NCBI GenBank assembly: GCA_030267905.1
Contig: BRXX01000436.1
Span: forward strand, 1-64,000
Reading direction: 5' to 3'
Source: Triparma verrucosa
Lineage: Eukaryota > Sar > Bolidophyceae > Parmales > Triparmaceae
Length of the DNA: 64,000 nt
This document shows, piece after piece, positions 55,180 to 64,000 of the stretch. The notes under the pieces were generated by a model. It made no database searches, was not told the DNA's origin, and worked only from the letters and a program-made list of their open reading frames with translations. Position numbers and translations under genes: made by a program. How positions within the stretch are numbered: the first letter of the stretch is position 1; every line of letters begins with the position of its first letter.

Positions 55180-56938
55180 TTACGGTGCCAGACCCACTGA
55201 GTATTCTTTTTCTTCCCCTAAAATAAGTTTCTGTAGATTTCTTTGGTCGAGGGACGAGACGAAAGGGTTATCGATGCCTTTGTTCTTCTCTGACTCCAAC
55301 CGGTTGTTGCAAACAAACAAATATTTTGAGGGGAAATTGCGATCGTCCTTTACGCAAGCATTCAGTTCGTCTATGTCCCTGGAAATGCATTGGAACGATA
55401 TTGGACTGGATTGGAGCGAAAGACAAGCCGGGGAGTAAATCGACTGGTTAGAATAATGTAGCGGTGATTGTGGGCGAGCGGGGCGGCGAGCGAATATTGG
55501 CGTGTGTCTCTTTTGTGCGTCCTGCAACCTCTTACCTCCCTCCTGACAGTTCGCCCGAGTTAACCTCTACCTCCTCAACGTCTTTAAGCATGTATTCCAC
55601 AGCATCAGCAAGACTGCCACCCTCAACTACGTCGCATCTATCCGCCACGCTCGCAACGATTTTGTCGTTGACGCCCATACCGTCGGGCACATGCACGTAG
55701 ATATAACCCTCACACTCATCGACGCATCTCAGAGTCACGCTGCCCTCGACCAAACTATCGACTTCCGCCTCGTTCCATTCCATAGACCCCTCCTCAATTT
55801 TCTCCAACACCGCGTCATCGATCTTCCACCTAGCCACGAGAACGTCCTTCATGTCCAAGAAGTTCTCCTGCAATTCTCCGACAGTGAGCGGCCTGCCCCG
55901 CTTTGGCGCATCGTCCCCATCGCCGCCTCTGATTTCGTCCTTGGGGTGGTACACGCTCCCGTATTTCCCCTTATTTTTCGCTCTGCTATTGGTTTGCTCT
56001 TCGACTATCAACCTCGTCAGAAGGCAGAGGTTGAAGTACAAATCGTCGCGGCCGAGGACGGGCGCGACCGAGGTAACTTTCCTGCGACGAGCGAAGCAGC
56101 AAAGCGAAGTGAGCGTTAAGATTGGGTTAGATAATGCGGAGATTTGGCTTCGGCTTCGTCCTCGCACGATCTCACCTCTCCAGCCAGTCCAAATCGGATT
56201 GGAGCAAGGCGGGGTAGAACATCTGCGACGGGTTAGAATGAATAGCCATGCTTGTGTCGTCAGCGAGTGTCTCACCTTCAAAGTCGTATTCATGCTGGAC
56301 TTTATTATGTAACTTGTAATCTTGGGCAACACGACGTCAATGGGCATGACCAAACCCTTCGTGGTAGGATTCGAGTCACCTCGGAGATAGCTGGAATTTG
56401 GAATTGACAGAGAATCCACTTTTTGACTACACTTTGGGAAGTGGAAGATGATTGTCAGTAGGAGGATGAGAGTTGCCATGTTGTTCAGTTTGAACATGCC
56501 CCGTTTCGCCATTTTCTGGCGCTGAGTTATGTACTTGTTGTTGATTTTCTTGCTCGGGGAGTTCGGGCCGACAGCAGCGGCGGCGGCTCCGTCTCCGTCG
56601 ATGCTCGAAAATGCCTTGTTGCGAAGTTTCTTCATGTTGATAGTGCAGCCGCCCATTTGCTCCGTCAAAACTGAAACGCGATCCTCCAAACCGTAGCCCG
56701 CGACCTCGTACTGCGACACGGCATGGGACTGCAGATGGGAGGGGGCCGACTTGTCAACTGATTTGATTGCCTTCTTCACCGCGATCAGAGCGGAGGGAGG
56801 CGGGATGTTGTCTGTGTTCTGTCCGTTAGTCAACTTTCGCTTTGAGACCTTCAAAACCTTGTTATGGTGGTTGTCGAGGGCGTGCTCGACTACCTCCGTC
56901 GTGATTGATTGAGCGAGAGAATTTACGAAGGATGACAT
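55180..56938 (-). CDS. Hypothetical single-span protein, 493 residues
   Basis: Four exons (56938-56276, 56222-56176, 56081-55536, 55405-55180) are separated by introns of 53, 94 and 130 bases. The second exon is only 47 bases (MFYPALLQSDLDWLER). The N-terminal part is hydrophilic with Lys/Ser (VLKVSKRKLTNGQN). One membrane segment lies at about residues 153-168 (LNNMATLILLLTIIFHF). After it a larger, mostly polar domain contains RDDLYFNLCLLTRLIVEE and CEGYIYVHVPDGMGVNDKIV, and the end is SLDQRNLQKLILGEEKEYSV. No family is recognised. The first two introns keep the reading frame open, so unspliced forms would read on. The acceptor of exon 4 is ambiguous between two in-frame AGs (55405 or 26 bases into the exon). 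Confidence 0.65.
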
Positions 56939-57144
56939 TGGAAACGCAGTAAGTGAGGTGAGGTGAAAAAAGGTGAATTTGATGCTTTGCTGGTTATTTA
57001 GGGCGTACCAGGACAGGTGCTTGGAAGGAGGGTAACTGGGAGTAGTATTTTGATCTTTGCGGAAGGCCTTGGAAATGATTCTGATTTTGCCCTGAAATCA
57101 CCCACAATCTCCCTCTCTTCCTTTCGTCCATCTTGTGTTCGATT

Positions 57145-58578
57145 ATGTCGTTACGAGCCGCCCGCCTTTTGTCCCGCCGGGCAACAGGTCTCTCCAGAAC
57201 CAAAAATAAGTCGTCAATCTTACATCCGCCTCAGCAGCAGCTGCTGAAGCCATTCAGCTCTGCGGCTGTCGAGACGACGAAGGGTACAACGCGAATGAAC
57301 CTGTTTACTGCTATTAACGAGGGAATGCGGACCGCAATGCAGACGGATCCCACGGCGGTGAGTGTATGAGAGCTTCTCGTGGCGTATTTGTCGTACGTAT
57401 CGTTGGTGGATCGCAGTGGCGTTCTATTCCATCGGCAGGTGTCAAGTGCCTCGTCAAAGTCTACCTCACGTGGATAATAGTATCCTCTATCTTCGCCACG
57501 GCTCCCGCTCAGACACAAATCACTCACACGTCCACTAATCCCTCGCCCCTCGCACCTATACTTCGCAGATAACGTTCGGAGAGGACGTGGCATTCGGTGG
57601 TGTCTTCCGTTGCTCCGTAGGTTTGAGGGAGGAGGTGAGAGAGGAGCGGCGTAGCGAATCACATAGCGCTGTACGAACCAACTACATAGCGCTGTACTCA
57701 CTCCGCTGTACTGACCCCCCCTCCCCCTTCACTCCCCCCAGTTTGGCGCTGACAGAGTTTTCAACACGCCCCTCTGTGAACAGGGCATCGCCGGCTTTGG
57801 AATCGGCTACGCCGCAATGGGCGGCACTGCGATCGCCGAAATCCAATTCGCGGACTACATTTTCCCCGCCTTTGACCAGCTCGTCAACGAGGCCGCGAAG
57901 TTCCGCTACCGCTCCGGAAATCAGTGGAACTGCGGAGGTTTGACTGTTCGTACGCCCTGCGGCGCAGTGGGCCACGGAGGGCACTATCACAGTCAGTCTC
58001 CCGAGGCTTATTTCACCCACACTCCCGGCCTCAAGGTCGTAATGCCCCGAGGCCCCGTAGACGCGAAGGGCCTCCTGCTAGCTTCTATCCGTTCTCCCGA
58101 CCCCGTCATATTCATGGAGCCCAAAGTCCTGTACCGTGCAGCAGTGGAAGACGTACCGGATGAGGACTATGAAATCGAGCTCGGAAAGGGAGAAATAATG
58201 CGCCAGGGAACCGACGTTACCGTCGTGGGTTGGGGCGGGCAGCTCAGGGTCCTGGAGAAGGCTTGTGACTTGGCGGAGCAGAATGGGATATCGTGCGAGC
58301 TCATCGATCTAAAGACTCTGGCACCCTGGGATGTTGAGATCGTCACAGAGAGCGTTATGAAGACCGGCAAGCTCGTGGTCAGCCACGAGGCGCCCCTGAC
58401 AGGCGGCTTCGCCGCCGAGATATCCTCCACGATCCAGGAGGAGTGCTTTCTCTCCCTAGAGGCTCCGGTCCAGCGTGTGTGCGGAGCGGACACTCCCTTC
58501 CCGCTAGTCTTCGAAAAGTATTACGTCCCCGATGACCTCAAGAACTTCGAGGCAATCAAGAAGGTGATGAATTACTAG
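57145..58578 (+). CDS. BCKDHB: Branched-chain 2-oxoacid dehydrogenase E1 beta subunit
   Basis: Three exons (57145-57357, 57569-57634, 57742-58578; all phase 0) give 371 residues. An Arg/Ser-rich leader (MSLRAARLLSRRATGLSR) targets mitochondria. The transketolase-like E1 beta fold has TFGEDVAFGGVFRCSVGL, NTPLCEQGIAGFGIGYAAMG, EIQFADYIFPAFDQLVNEAA, CGAVGHGGHYHSQSPEAYF and the C-terminal swivel domain (DVTVVGWGGQLRVLEKA, SHEAPLTGGFAAEI). RYRSGNQWNCGGLTVRTPCG distinguishes it from pyruvate dehydrogenase beta, which has a different sequence there. It works with E1 alpha, E2 and E3 in valine, leucine and isoleucine breakdown. The second exon is just 66 bases. Confidence 0.94.
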
Positions 58579-58630
58579 AATTAATTAAAAAATGTGAAAG
58601 GAATGGAATTTAGATAAAAACGAAGCCCAC

Positions 58631-59295
58631 TCAAATCTTATTATTTGACCCAACTGCCATTGGCTTCATGTCGAAGGCGCCTCCTCCCCCTCCTCGTAAA
58701 TCTTGAAAGCTCGGCTCCCTAGGTTTCTGATTCAGGTCGTCTGAAGCAGAGAAGTTTGGTGCGTTCTTTGAAACAACGTGTTGAGATGTTCGCCTCTCGA
58801 TGGTCAAGACTGAGTCCGGGCGAGGATTCCACCTCATGTATAAATTTTTATTTGCAGCGTTGAAGCGCGAAATAGCCTCCAACAAAAGCTTCTTGCGCTT
58901 TCTTTTCCGCTTGTAGACAAAATACGCCGCTGGGGCCGTGAATACCATAGTGCCCATGCCATAGAAGGCGGCTTGGTCGAATGCCTTTGGTCGAGCAGGC
59001 TTCAGCGATCGATTGATATCGTCTACCGCAGTGGTATACTCATCAGGAGAGAGTATGGACTTTAGGTCTACGTCATACGGGTCCGACTCGAACTATGGAA
59101 GGTGAGGGTGTTGATGGGTGAGTCTTGGCAGGGTTGTCTGTGATCAGATGTTGGTGTGGGTGTTCGTTCTAACTGATTCTATACGAACACGATCTTCCTC
59201 ACCTTCTCATCAAGGCCGAATTGGACCACACGAGCAGGCACAACAATCCTCTGCCTGATTGGACGATTGGATTGGACGGGCGGAGCTGCCATCAT
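58631..59295 (-). CDS. Hypothetical protein with one membrane helix
   Basis: Two exons (59295-59203 and 59092-58631; 110-base phase-0 intron) give 184 residues. It begins MMAAPPVQSNRPIRQRIVV, continues FESDPYDVDLKSILSPDEY and has a possible membrane segment MGTMVFTAPAAYFVY near residues 77-91. That segment is followed at once by KRKRKRKKLL, which would hold the following part on the cytosolic or matrix side. The C-terminal part is polar, ending with a Gly run and DMKPMAVGSNNKI. No family is recognised. Size and shape would suit a small mitochondrial or ER subunit. It is convergent with BCKDHB, with 52 bases between them. Confidence 0.62.
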
Positions 59296-59503
59296 ATTTA
59301 TTTATTCGGGGAAAGAACGGGGAGAGAACGTAGAGAGGAGGGGGGGGGGGGGTTAAATCCCAGTCAATAAAGGTGAATAAGTTTGGGTATGTGTTAAATG
59401 AATCGGAGAGGACGTAGTGGGTATGGTGGAAACAAAAGAGTTGTGTTTGAGGGGCCATTTTCGTATCGGGCGAACACCTACTCCTTCAACTGCTTCAACA
59501 GCT

Positions 59504-60385
59504 ATGAAATTCCTTTATTCCCTCGCAGCGTTGACTCTGTCAACAAGGGCCAATGGGGAATACGTTCAATTTCCCGGGGGACGTATGATTCATCAGGATT
59601 GTATTCACATGAAAAACGGATCGCACGATCCCCCTCAAACTCCTTGTCCTCATGAAATGCTCACCGTCGAGGGGGCGAACGATGAACACACACAGTCGGG
59701 GGCGAACGAAACGGTCGCTGCGACGTACTACTCCGATTGGTCTGTTTATGCTCAGACCGTCGCGCCCAAGAAGACAGGTTTCACCAAGATGACTAACACT
59801 TGGACTGTGCCGTCTATTCCTGAAAACCACGGGCCAGCCTCGCAAAGTTCTGTTTATTTGTTTAACGGGCTCGAAGACGGCGGGGGAGTTCACGGAGCAG
59901 CATCAGTGATCCTCCAACCAGTGCTCCAATACGGCAAATCTGGATGTCTGCTCAATCCAACCAAGCGAAACTCGTGGTATTTCTCCTCCTATGTTGTCGA
60001 TGGAAATGGGAGAGCGCATTGCGCCGATTTGATTCCCGTCGATGTCGGCGAGGAGATCACTGGCATCATGACCAAGGCTGACGATGGGTCCAACGAGTGG
60101 ACAGTCGAAAGCATAGCGGCAGCTGGCACCAGTGTAAACACCGTTGACATGGGCGATGTAATTCTCGACTCTGCGTACCTCACCCTGGAGGGGATGGTCG
60201 TCTACACTTGCGATACATATCCGGGAGAGGGCGAAGTGGAGTTCACCGAGAACGGGCTCCAAGACGAGGGAGGAGAGGTCAAGACGAACTGGGTCGAGGA
60301 GGTCAGGCACGACGAGTGTAACCAAGGCGTGGAGGTGGACGGAAGCGGAGAAAAGGTTAGGTTGACCTGGGACCCTTCGTTGTAA
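59504..60385 (+). CDS. Secreted protein, possibly peptidase G1 (eqolisin)-like fold
   Basis: An intronless frame. I chose ATG 59504 (MKFLYSLAALTLSTRANG), which gives a clean signal peptide and 293 residues. ATG 59417 would add 29 polar residues ahead of it. The mature protein has TYYSDWSVYAQTVAPKKTGF, NTWTVPSIPENHGPASQSSV, AASVILQPVLQYGKSGC and NSWYFSSYVVDGNGRAHC. The order TWTVPxxP...QSSVYLFNGLEDG...ILQPVLQYG recalls concanavalin-like proteins, including glutamic peptidases, in which a Gln and a Glu are catalytic. I cannot confirm those residues here. About five cysteines suggest disulfides. The C-terminal half has VEFTENGLQDEGGEVKTNWV. Confidence 0.68.
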   Translation: MKFLYSLAALTLSTRANGEYVQFPGGRMIHQDCIHMKNGSHDPPQTPCPHEMLTVEGANDEHTQSGANETVAATYYSDWSVYAQTVAPKKTGFTKMTNTWTVPSIPENHGPASQSSVYLFNGLEDGGGVHGAASVILQPVLQYGKSGCLLNPTKRNSWYFSSYVVDGNGRAHCADLIPVDVGEEITGIMTKADDGSNEWTVESIAAAGTSVNTVDMGDVILDSAYLTLEGMVVYTCDTYPGEGEVEFTENGLQDEGGEVKTNWVEEVRHDECNQGVEVDGSGEKVRLTWDPSL

Positions 60386-60611
60386 ATACGAGGACAAGAA
60401 GACGGGAGCATGGAGAGGACTGCTGATCGAAGGCAATAACGATTCACAAACATTCGAACGTGGTTAGCGCGTCGCTGCGTCCTTTCATAACTTGCATGCT
60501 GGCCAAGAAAAAAAGCAACAAAATTACATCATTTACGAAATAAATCACCTACGACTTATTTTTATGGTAGTTTTATAGTTACAAAATAACTAAAGGGCCA
60601 ACAACCCGCGC

Positions 60612-61971
60612 TTAGGCGAGGGTAGGGTAGGAGGGGGGTCCGGAGGTGATTCCGCAGGGTCCGTTGGTCTGGTCGATGTCCTTGGAGATACGGATGTATC
60701 CATCCTCTCCCCAGTCAGCTCCCCAGGAGTTCTTGATCTTCCAGAAGTTGGAGCCGGAGTCAGTTCCGTATCCGACGGCGAGGACACCGTGGTCGAGCTG
60801 GGTTCCGGAGACGTCGGTCATGATACCACTCTTGTAAAGCTGCCAGTGGGTGTCGGCATCAACAGCGACAGAGATGGGCTGCTGGGAGACGGCGGCGGCG
60901 AGGGAGGTCTCGTCGTTGGCGACATCGGTGTAGGTGATGCCAACGGTTCCATCGACGGGGGTGCAGGAAGAATCGCAGGATCCGCGGGTTCCGGTGCCGG
61001 AAGTGTACGGGTAGTCGTCCTCAGTGCAGAGGCCGTTCTTGGCGATCCACTGGTAAGCGTTGTCCATGAGGCCACCGTTGCAGCCCATGTCGGATCCACC
61101 GTTGCCCCTGCGGTCGCAGGAGACAAGCATCTGCTCGGAGAAGGAGACGGTACTTCCGGTCTTGGCGAAGTAGGCGCCCTCAAGTCCACCGGTGGTGGAG
61201 AAGGACCAGCACGATCCGCAGGATCCCTGGTTCTTGACGTCGGTGACGTATCCGGTTCCGACCCAGTCGACGGAGTCGGCGGCCTCAACGCCCTCGAAGG
61301 CGTTGATGTAGCGGGATCCCTCCTGCCTGGGGGCGGGCTCGGAGAGGTACATCTCCTCAAACTCCTCGAAGGAAAGGTGGGAGAACTGGTTGTGGCCAAG
61401 CTCGTAGGTAGAGTCTCCGGAGTTGTGCTCAGAGATGATGTCATCGTTGGCGGCGAAGATGGTGAGCCTCTTGGTGAACTCGGCACCGGACTCGAACTCG
61501 AGGCCGTGCTTGTTGACGTGGTCTGGATATGGGTGTGGCGTGTGGTATTGGGGGGGGGGAGGGAGGGGGCGTTAGGGATTTGGATCTTTACAGTGGACGT
61601 GATGGTTATTTCACTTCAATAAGGGTCGGGTATGGGGGGGGGGAGGGGGTGTATGGTTTTGGATCTAACGGGAGTTGACGTGATGGTTATTTCACTTCAA
61701 TGCGGGGGAAGGTGGGAGCGGGGATAGTTCGAGAGGGGGGAAGGGGGGGACAGGGATCGAAGGGAAGCGAGAGGTTGACGTGGTGGGGGGGTGGAGCGAT
61801 CGCCCTATATGAAAATCAAAAAGAAAATCTTAACGTACGACCGTGGTGTCAGGTAGAGTAAGAGGTGTATTTGGACTTACCGACGAACTTGGCCTCATAC
61901 TCAGACCTGGGGCGGTTGAGCTTGGCCTGGGCAACGGCGGCCAAAGTAGCGAGGATAACAGCGAGCTTCAT
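60612..61971 (-). CDS. Cathepsin L-like cysteine protease (papain family C1A)
   Basis: Two exons (61971-61881 and 61522-60612; 358-base phase-1 intron) give 333 residues. A signal peptide MKLAVILATLAAVAQA precedes an I29 inhibitor propeptide (SEYEAKFVDHVNKHG, then FTKRLTIFAANDDII and YELGHNQFSHLSFEEF). The mature enzyme has the active Cys135 in NQGSCGSCWSFS, His275 in LDHGVLAVGYG and Asn295 in KNSWGADWGEDGYI, plus the GCNGGLMDNAYQWI segment typical of cathepsin L types. It would work in lysosome/vacuole or outside the cell. The codon bias is strong, as in PsbO, which suggests high expression. The large plus-strand frame across the same DNA (60789-61622) is a shadow. The intron is G-rich and contains a duplicated segment. 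Confidence 0.95.
61594..61699. repeat. Direct repeat inside the protease intron
   Basis: GACGTGATGGTTATTTCACT followed by TCAAT occurs at 61594-61618 and again, identically, at 61675-61699 (period 81). Similar flanking sequence (TTTGGATCT about 15-20 bases before each) makes the duplicated unit about 45-50 bases. Confidence 0.88.
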
Positions 61972-62065
61972 GTTGTTGTTTTGTGTTGGGTTTTTTGAGA
62001 ATGTTGGATCAGGGAATTTTTTTGAGGCAGAGGCGAAAAGAGAAGTTGACTTGAAATTTTTTTGA

Positions 62066-62340
62066 AGGTAATTTCTCGCCGAGTGGTTTTTATTTGCTTA
62101 TCCGACTTTCATACCCATTGCTACCCCAAAGTCCCATAACCATCAACGTTGCTCAAACGTTAGTTGTGATCCTTTAAGTAGTATCCCCCTTGTCCTGTCT
62201 CAAAATCCTAACCTTAAAACCCCCCTTAAGACAGGTAATTTCTCGCCGAGCGGTAATTTATTTCCTTAATCCGACTTTTGTACCCATTGCTTAACCCAAA
62301 CCAGAAACCATTCAACGTTGCTCAAACATTAGGTTGTGAT
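62066..62340. repeat. Duplicated 105-base segment in a divergent promoter
   Basis: AGGTAATTTCTCGCCGAG begins copies at 62066-62170 and 62233-62340. Shared blocks in the same order are TTATTT, ATCCGACTTT, TACCCATTGCT, AACGTTGCTCAAAC and TTGTGAT. Identity is about 80 percent by eye. The copies lie in direct orientation between the starts of the protease (-) and the Cys-rich membrane protein (+). Confidence 0.88.
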
Positions 62341-62371
62341 ACTGAAGGTCATCCCCGGTCCTGTCAATAAG

Positions 62372-63328
62372 ATGCCTTCCCCTCGTCCACTTTCAATGGA
62401 ACTACAGCTCGAAGACGCCGAGAAGTCCCCTGCCGTGTGCTGCGATAAATACTCCGCATGCCCCGGCTGCTGCGATTTGTGCACCGGCAAATGTAACTTT
62501 AAGAAGGTGATGGTTAGCCTCCTGATCCTGTTCGCCTGCTTCTTTGGCCTCATCGGTGCTGCAGAGGTTGCCGGCATCCCCGCTTGGGACACGTTGATGC
62601 AGCTCCTCGGCATCACCGACTGCGGATGGCTGAAGAACTTCCAAGATAAGAACGTCGTGTGTGTCGAGGTGCCCCCAAAGGTCGTGCCCGCTGACGAGGG
62701 CAGGAGGTTCCTCAGGTCCCGCTTCCTGGCGGAGCCCAGCGCCGAGGAGCAGTCGATGGAGTTCTCATGCGCTGACGATGCGGCGGACCCAGAGGCTTGC
62801 GCCGCGTATTGCAACGCTGATCACATCTACGTAAAACAAGTTTTTCTAGTCGAGGACGAGGACGACGACCGCGACAGCTGGTCCGGAAACCACATCCAGG
62901 TCGTCTCCAACGAGAAGACGAAAAACTTCAACTTCCGCTACTCGCTCGGCTGCGAGTCGAAGGACGCCTATCTCTCACAGGACTTCGGGGTCGCCTCAGT
63001 GAATAACGGTTTCCAGTGCGGCTACAGCGAGATCGGCTACGACCTATACCACAACGTGCCCACCTCTGACTGCGCTCTAAGCATGTATGACTGCGAGTCG
63101 AATAAGATAAACGGCGAGACTTACTGGTACGCTACGATGAGTAACTTGTTGTTTGGGCCAGACCTGCAGGAAGCCATCATTAACGTCAAGGAGGGGAGGG
63201 CGGAGCCCGGCGTGATCGTGCAGTCTTACCCAAAGAGCTACGACCATATTGTCGCTGGTTGTGTCGCGACGTACAAGGTCGATTTTGTTATTCCTGAAGA
63301 CTACCGCAATGCAACCATCAGCACGTAA
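62372..63328 (+). CDS. Cys-rich single-span membrane protein
   Basis: An intronless frame; ATG 62372 (MPSPRPLSMELQLEDAEK) is the first true ATG, since the longer open frame starts at GTG. It gives 318 residues. Cys-rich segment CCDKYSACPGCCDLCTGKC lies near residues 22-40, on the cytosolic side of a membrane helix KVMVSLLILFACFFGLIGAA (44-63). The C-terminal 250 residues are polar with about a dozen cysteines (VVCVEVPP, CADDAADPEACAAYC, GCESKDAYLS, CGYSEIGYDLYH) and an Asn-Ala-Thr site near the end. This is a likely lumenal or external disulfide-bonded domain. No family is recognised. The cysteine pattern of the first block could bind metal or be acylated. Confidence 0.72.
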   Translation: MPSPRPLSMELQLEDAEKSPAVCCDKYSACPGCCDLCTGKCNFKKVMVSLLILFACFFGLIGAAEVAGIPAWDTLMQLLGITDCGWLKNFQDKNVVCVEVPPKVVPADEGRRFLRSRFLAEPSAEEQSMEFSCADDAADPEACAAYCNADHIYVKQVFLVEDEDDDRDSWSGNHIQVVSNEKTKNFNFRYSLGCESKDAYLSQDFGVASVNNGFQCGYSEIGYDLYHNVPTSDCALSMYDCESNKINGETYWYATMSNLLFGPDLQEAIINVKEGRAEPGVIVQSYPKSYDHIVAGCVATYKVDFVIPEDYRNATIST

Positions 63329-63420
63329 TATAAACCAAGGGAAAGCCTCGATGTTTTTTTCAGCAAACTATCTAGCAAAAAACGCCACACCGTTAATATA
63401 TTCTCCTCCTATTCTTCTCT

Positions 63421-64000
63421 TCACTCATCCATGCCGTCGTCCTCGTCCTCTTCCATGTCCTCCTCGTCGTCAGAGTCTTCGTCGTCTTCCTCGTCGTCTC
63501 CGTTATCGAGTTCGTTGAACATGAATTCCTTCTGGTACTCCATGAGAAACTGCGTGCTCCTCTTAACATCCACGAAGAGGGAGTAAACGCGTTTGATGTC
63601 CTCGATTTGAACTTCTGGGGCCTTCCTCTTGGCGGCGCAGAGGCTCGCTGCGATTATCATGTGGATGGCGTAGCGGAGGGAAGTCTCCATGGCGATGCGG
63701 GTGAGGAGGTCGAGGGCGTCCTCGGCCATCTCCACGTCCTAAGAGGGAGGGCGAAACGACGACGACGTTAAAAATGAATTAAGTTGGGGTGACAGTGGAA
63801 GGGGGATAACCCTTTCTCACCTCCTCCTCGCAGCGGATGATGAGGATCTTCTTGGTCTCCGCCTCGGTGTACGGGCTGGTGGATATGATCATGAGTCGGT
63901 CGAGTAGGTCAATGGGGATGCCGTGCGGGGACTTGTAGTTCGTTCCCCTGATCTTCGCTATCCCGCGGTTGGTGGCGATGACGAGGACGGGGGCCATGTC
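63421..64000 (-). CDS. RUVBL2: RuvB-like 2 (reptin), C-terminal part, runs off the window
   Basis: Two visible exons (64000-63821 and 63738-63421; 82-base phase-0 intron) give the last 165 residues. The open end continues beyond base 64000. DMAPVLVIATNRGIAKIRGT, PHGIPIDLLDRLMIIS (sensor region), TETKKIL-type EAETKKILIIRCEEE, LTRIAMETSLRYAIHMI and VKRSTQFLMEYQKEFMFNE are the recognisable reptin C-terminus. The REGT-like GTNYKSPHGIP segment is RUVBL2-specific rather than RUVBL1. An acidic tail follows (DEEDDEDSDDEED). Reptin is an AAA+ ATPase that forms a ring with pontin in INO80, SWR1, TIP60 and R2TP complexes. Confidence 0.93.

Noticed and set aside
60789..61622. 277-residue plus-strand frame rich in Gly and Val
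   Set aside because: It is the shadow of the cathepsin L-like gene on the other strand. The real strand has catalytic motifs and splice sites.

Overview
This is the left end of a nuclear chromosome from a photosynthetic eukaryote. It opens with eleven C-strand telomere repeats and then runs directly into densely packed genes. Nearly every multi-exon gene has short introns (about 46-380 bases, usually 60-130). Donors are mostly GTGAG, a CTAAC branch-point-like motif is common, and acceptors are often CGCAG or CCAG. PsbO with a signal-anchor presequence cut before Phe, a twin-arginine thylakoid-lumen precursor, and an APS kinase/ATP sulfurylase/pyrophosphatase triple fusion point to an alga with a red-derived secondary plastid. 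An ochrophyte stramenopile (bolidophyte, pelagophyte or diatom relative) is my inference; the exact lineage cannot be fixed from the sequence alone.

Layout. 0-9 kb: telomere, an esterase-DOT1-like fusion, WDR74/NSA1 (-), the sulfate-activation triple fusion (+), a four-helix membrane protein and a small membrane protein. 9-19 kb: an uncharacterised basic protein (-), a large C2/LRR protein (+) and EXO1 (-). 19-30 kb: SRP receptor alpha (+), UBZ-AlkB dioxygenase (-), a thylakoid-lumen protein (+), a Yos1/IER3IP1 homologue (-), an SPX-RING protein (+), a multipass membrane protein (+), a secreted protein with an integrase-repeat-like motif (-) and ICMT (+). 30-44 kb: a gene-poor stretch with a possible structured RNA, a His-rich large protein (+), a METTL13-like methyltransferase (-), a 1600-residue armadillo-type protein (+) and an FN3-lipase-like protein with a substituted nucleophile (-). 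44-52 kb: an AT-rich foldback island, mitochondrial bL32 (+), class II photolyase (-), a MORN protein (+), an unresolved small gene (-) and pyridoxal kinase (-). 52-64 kb: PsbO (+), a WW-WH2 actin-type protein (+), two hypothetical single-span proteins (-), BCKDHB (+), a secreted protein (+), a cathepsin L-like protease (-), a Cys-rich membrane protein (+) and the C-terminal part of RUVBL2 (-, running off the window).

The genes are ordinary housekeeping and organelle functions mixed together: sulfate activation, photosystem II, branched-chain amino acid breakdown, vitamin B6 salvage, DNA repair (EXO1, photolyase, AlkB), ER trafficking (SRP receptor, Yos1) and prenyl-protein methylation. They are not arranged as pathways. 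Strands alternate, so convergent pairs end within tens of bases of each other and divergent pairs share short promoters. I see no virus, transposase gene, CRISPR array, rRNA or tRNA. The most unusual items are the esterase-DOT1 fusion next to the telomere, the Ser-to-Asn lipase, the UBZ-AlkB protein, the AT-rich foldback element, the possible structured RNA near 30.3-30.5 kb and a duplicated promoter-type segment near 62.1-62.3 kb.
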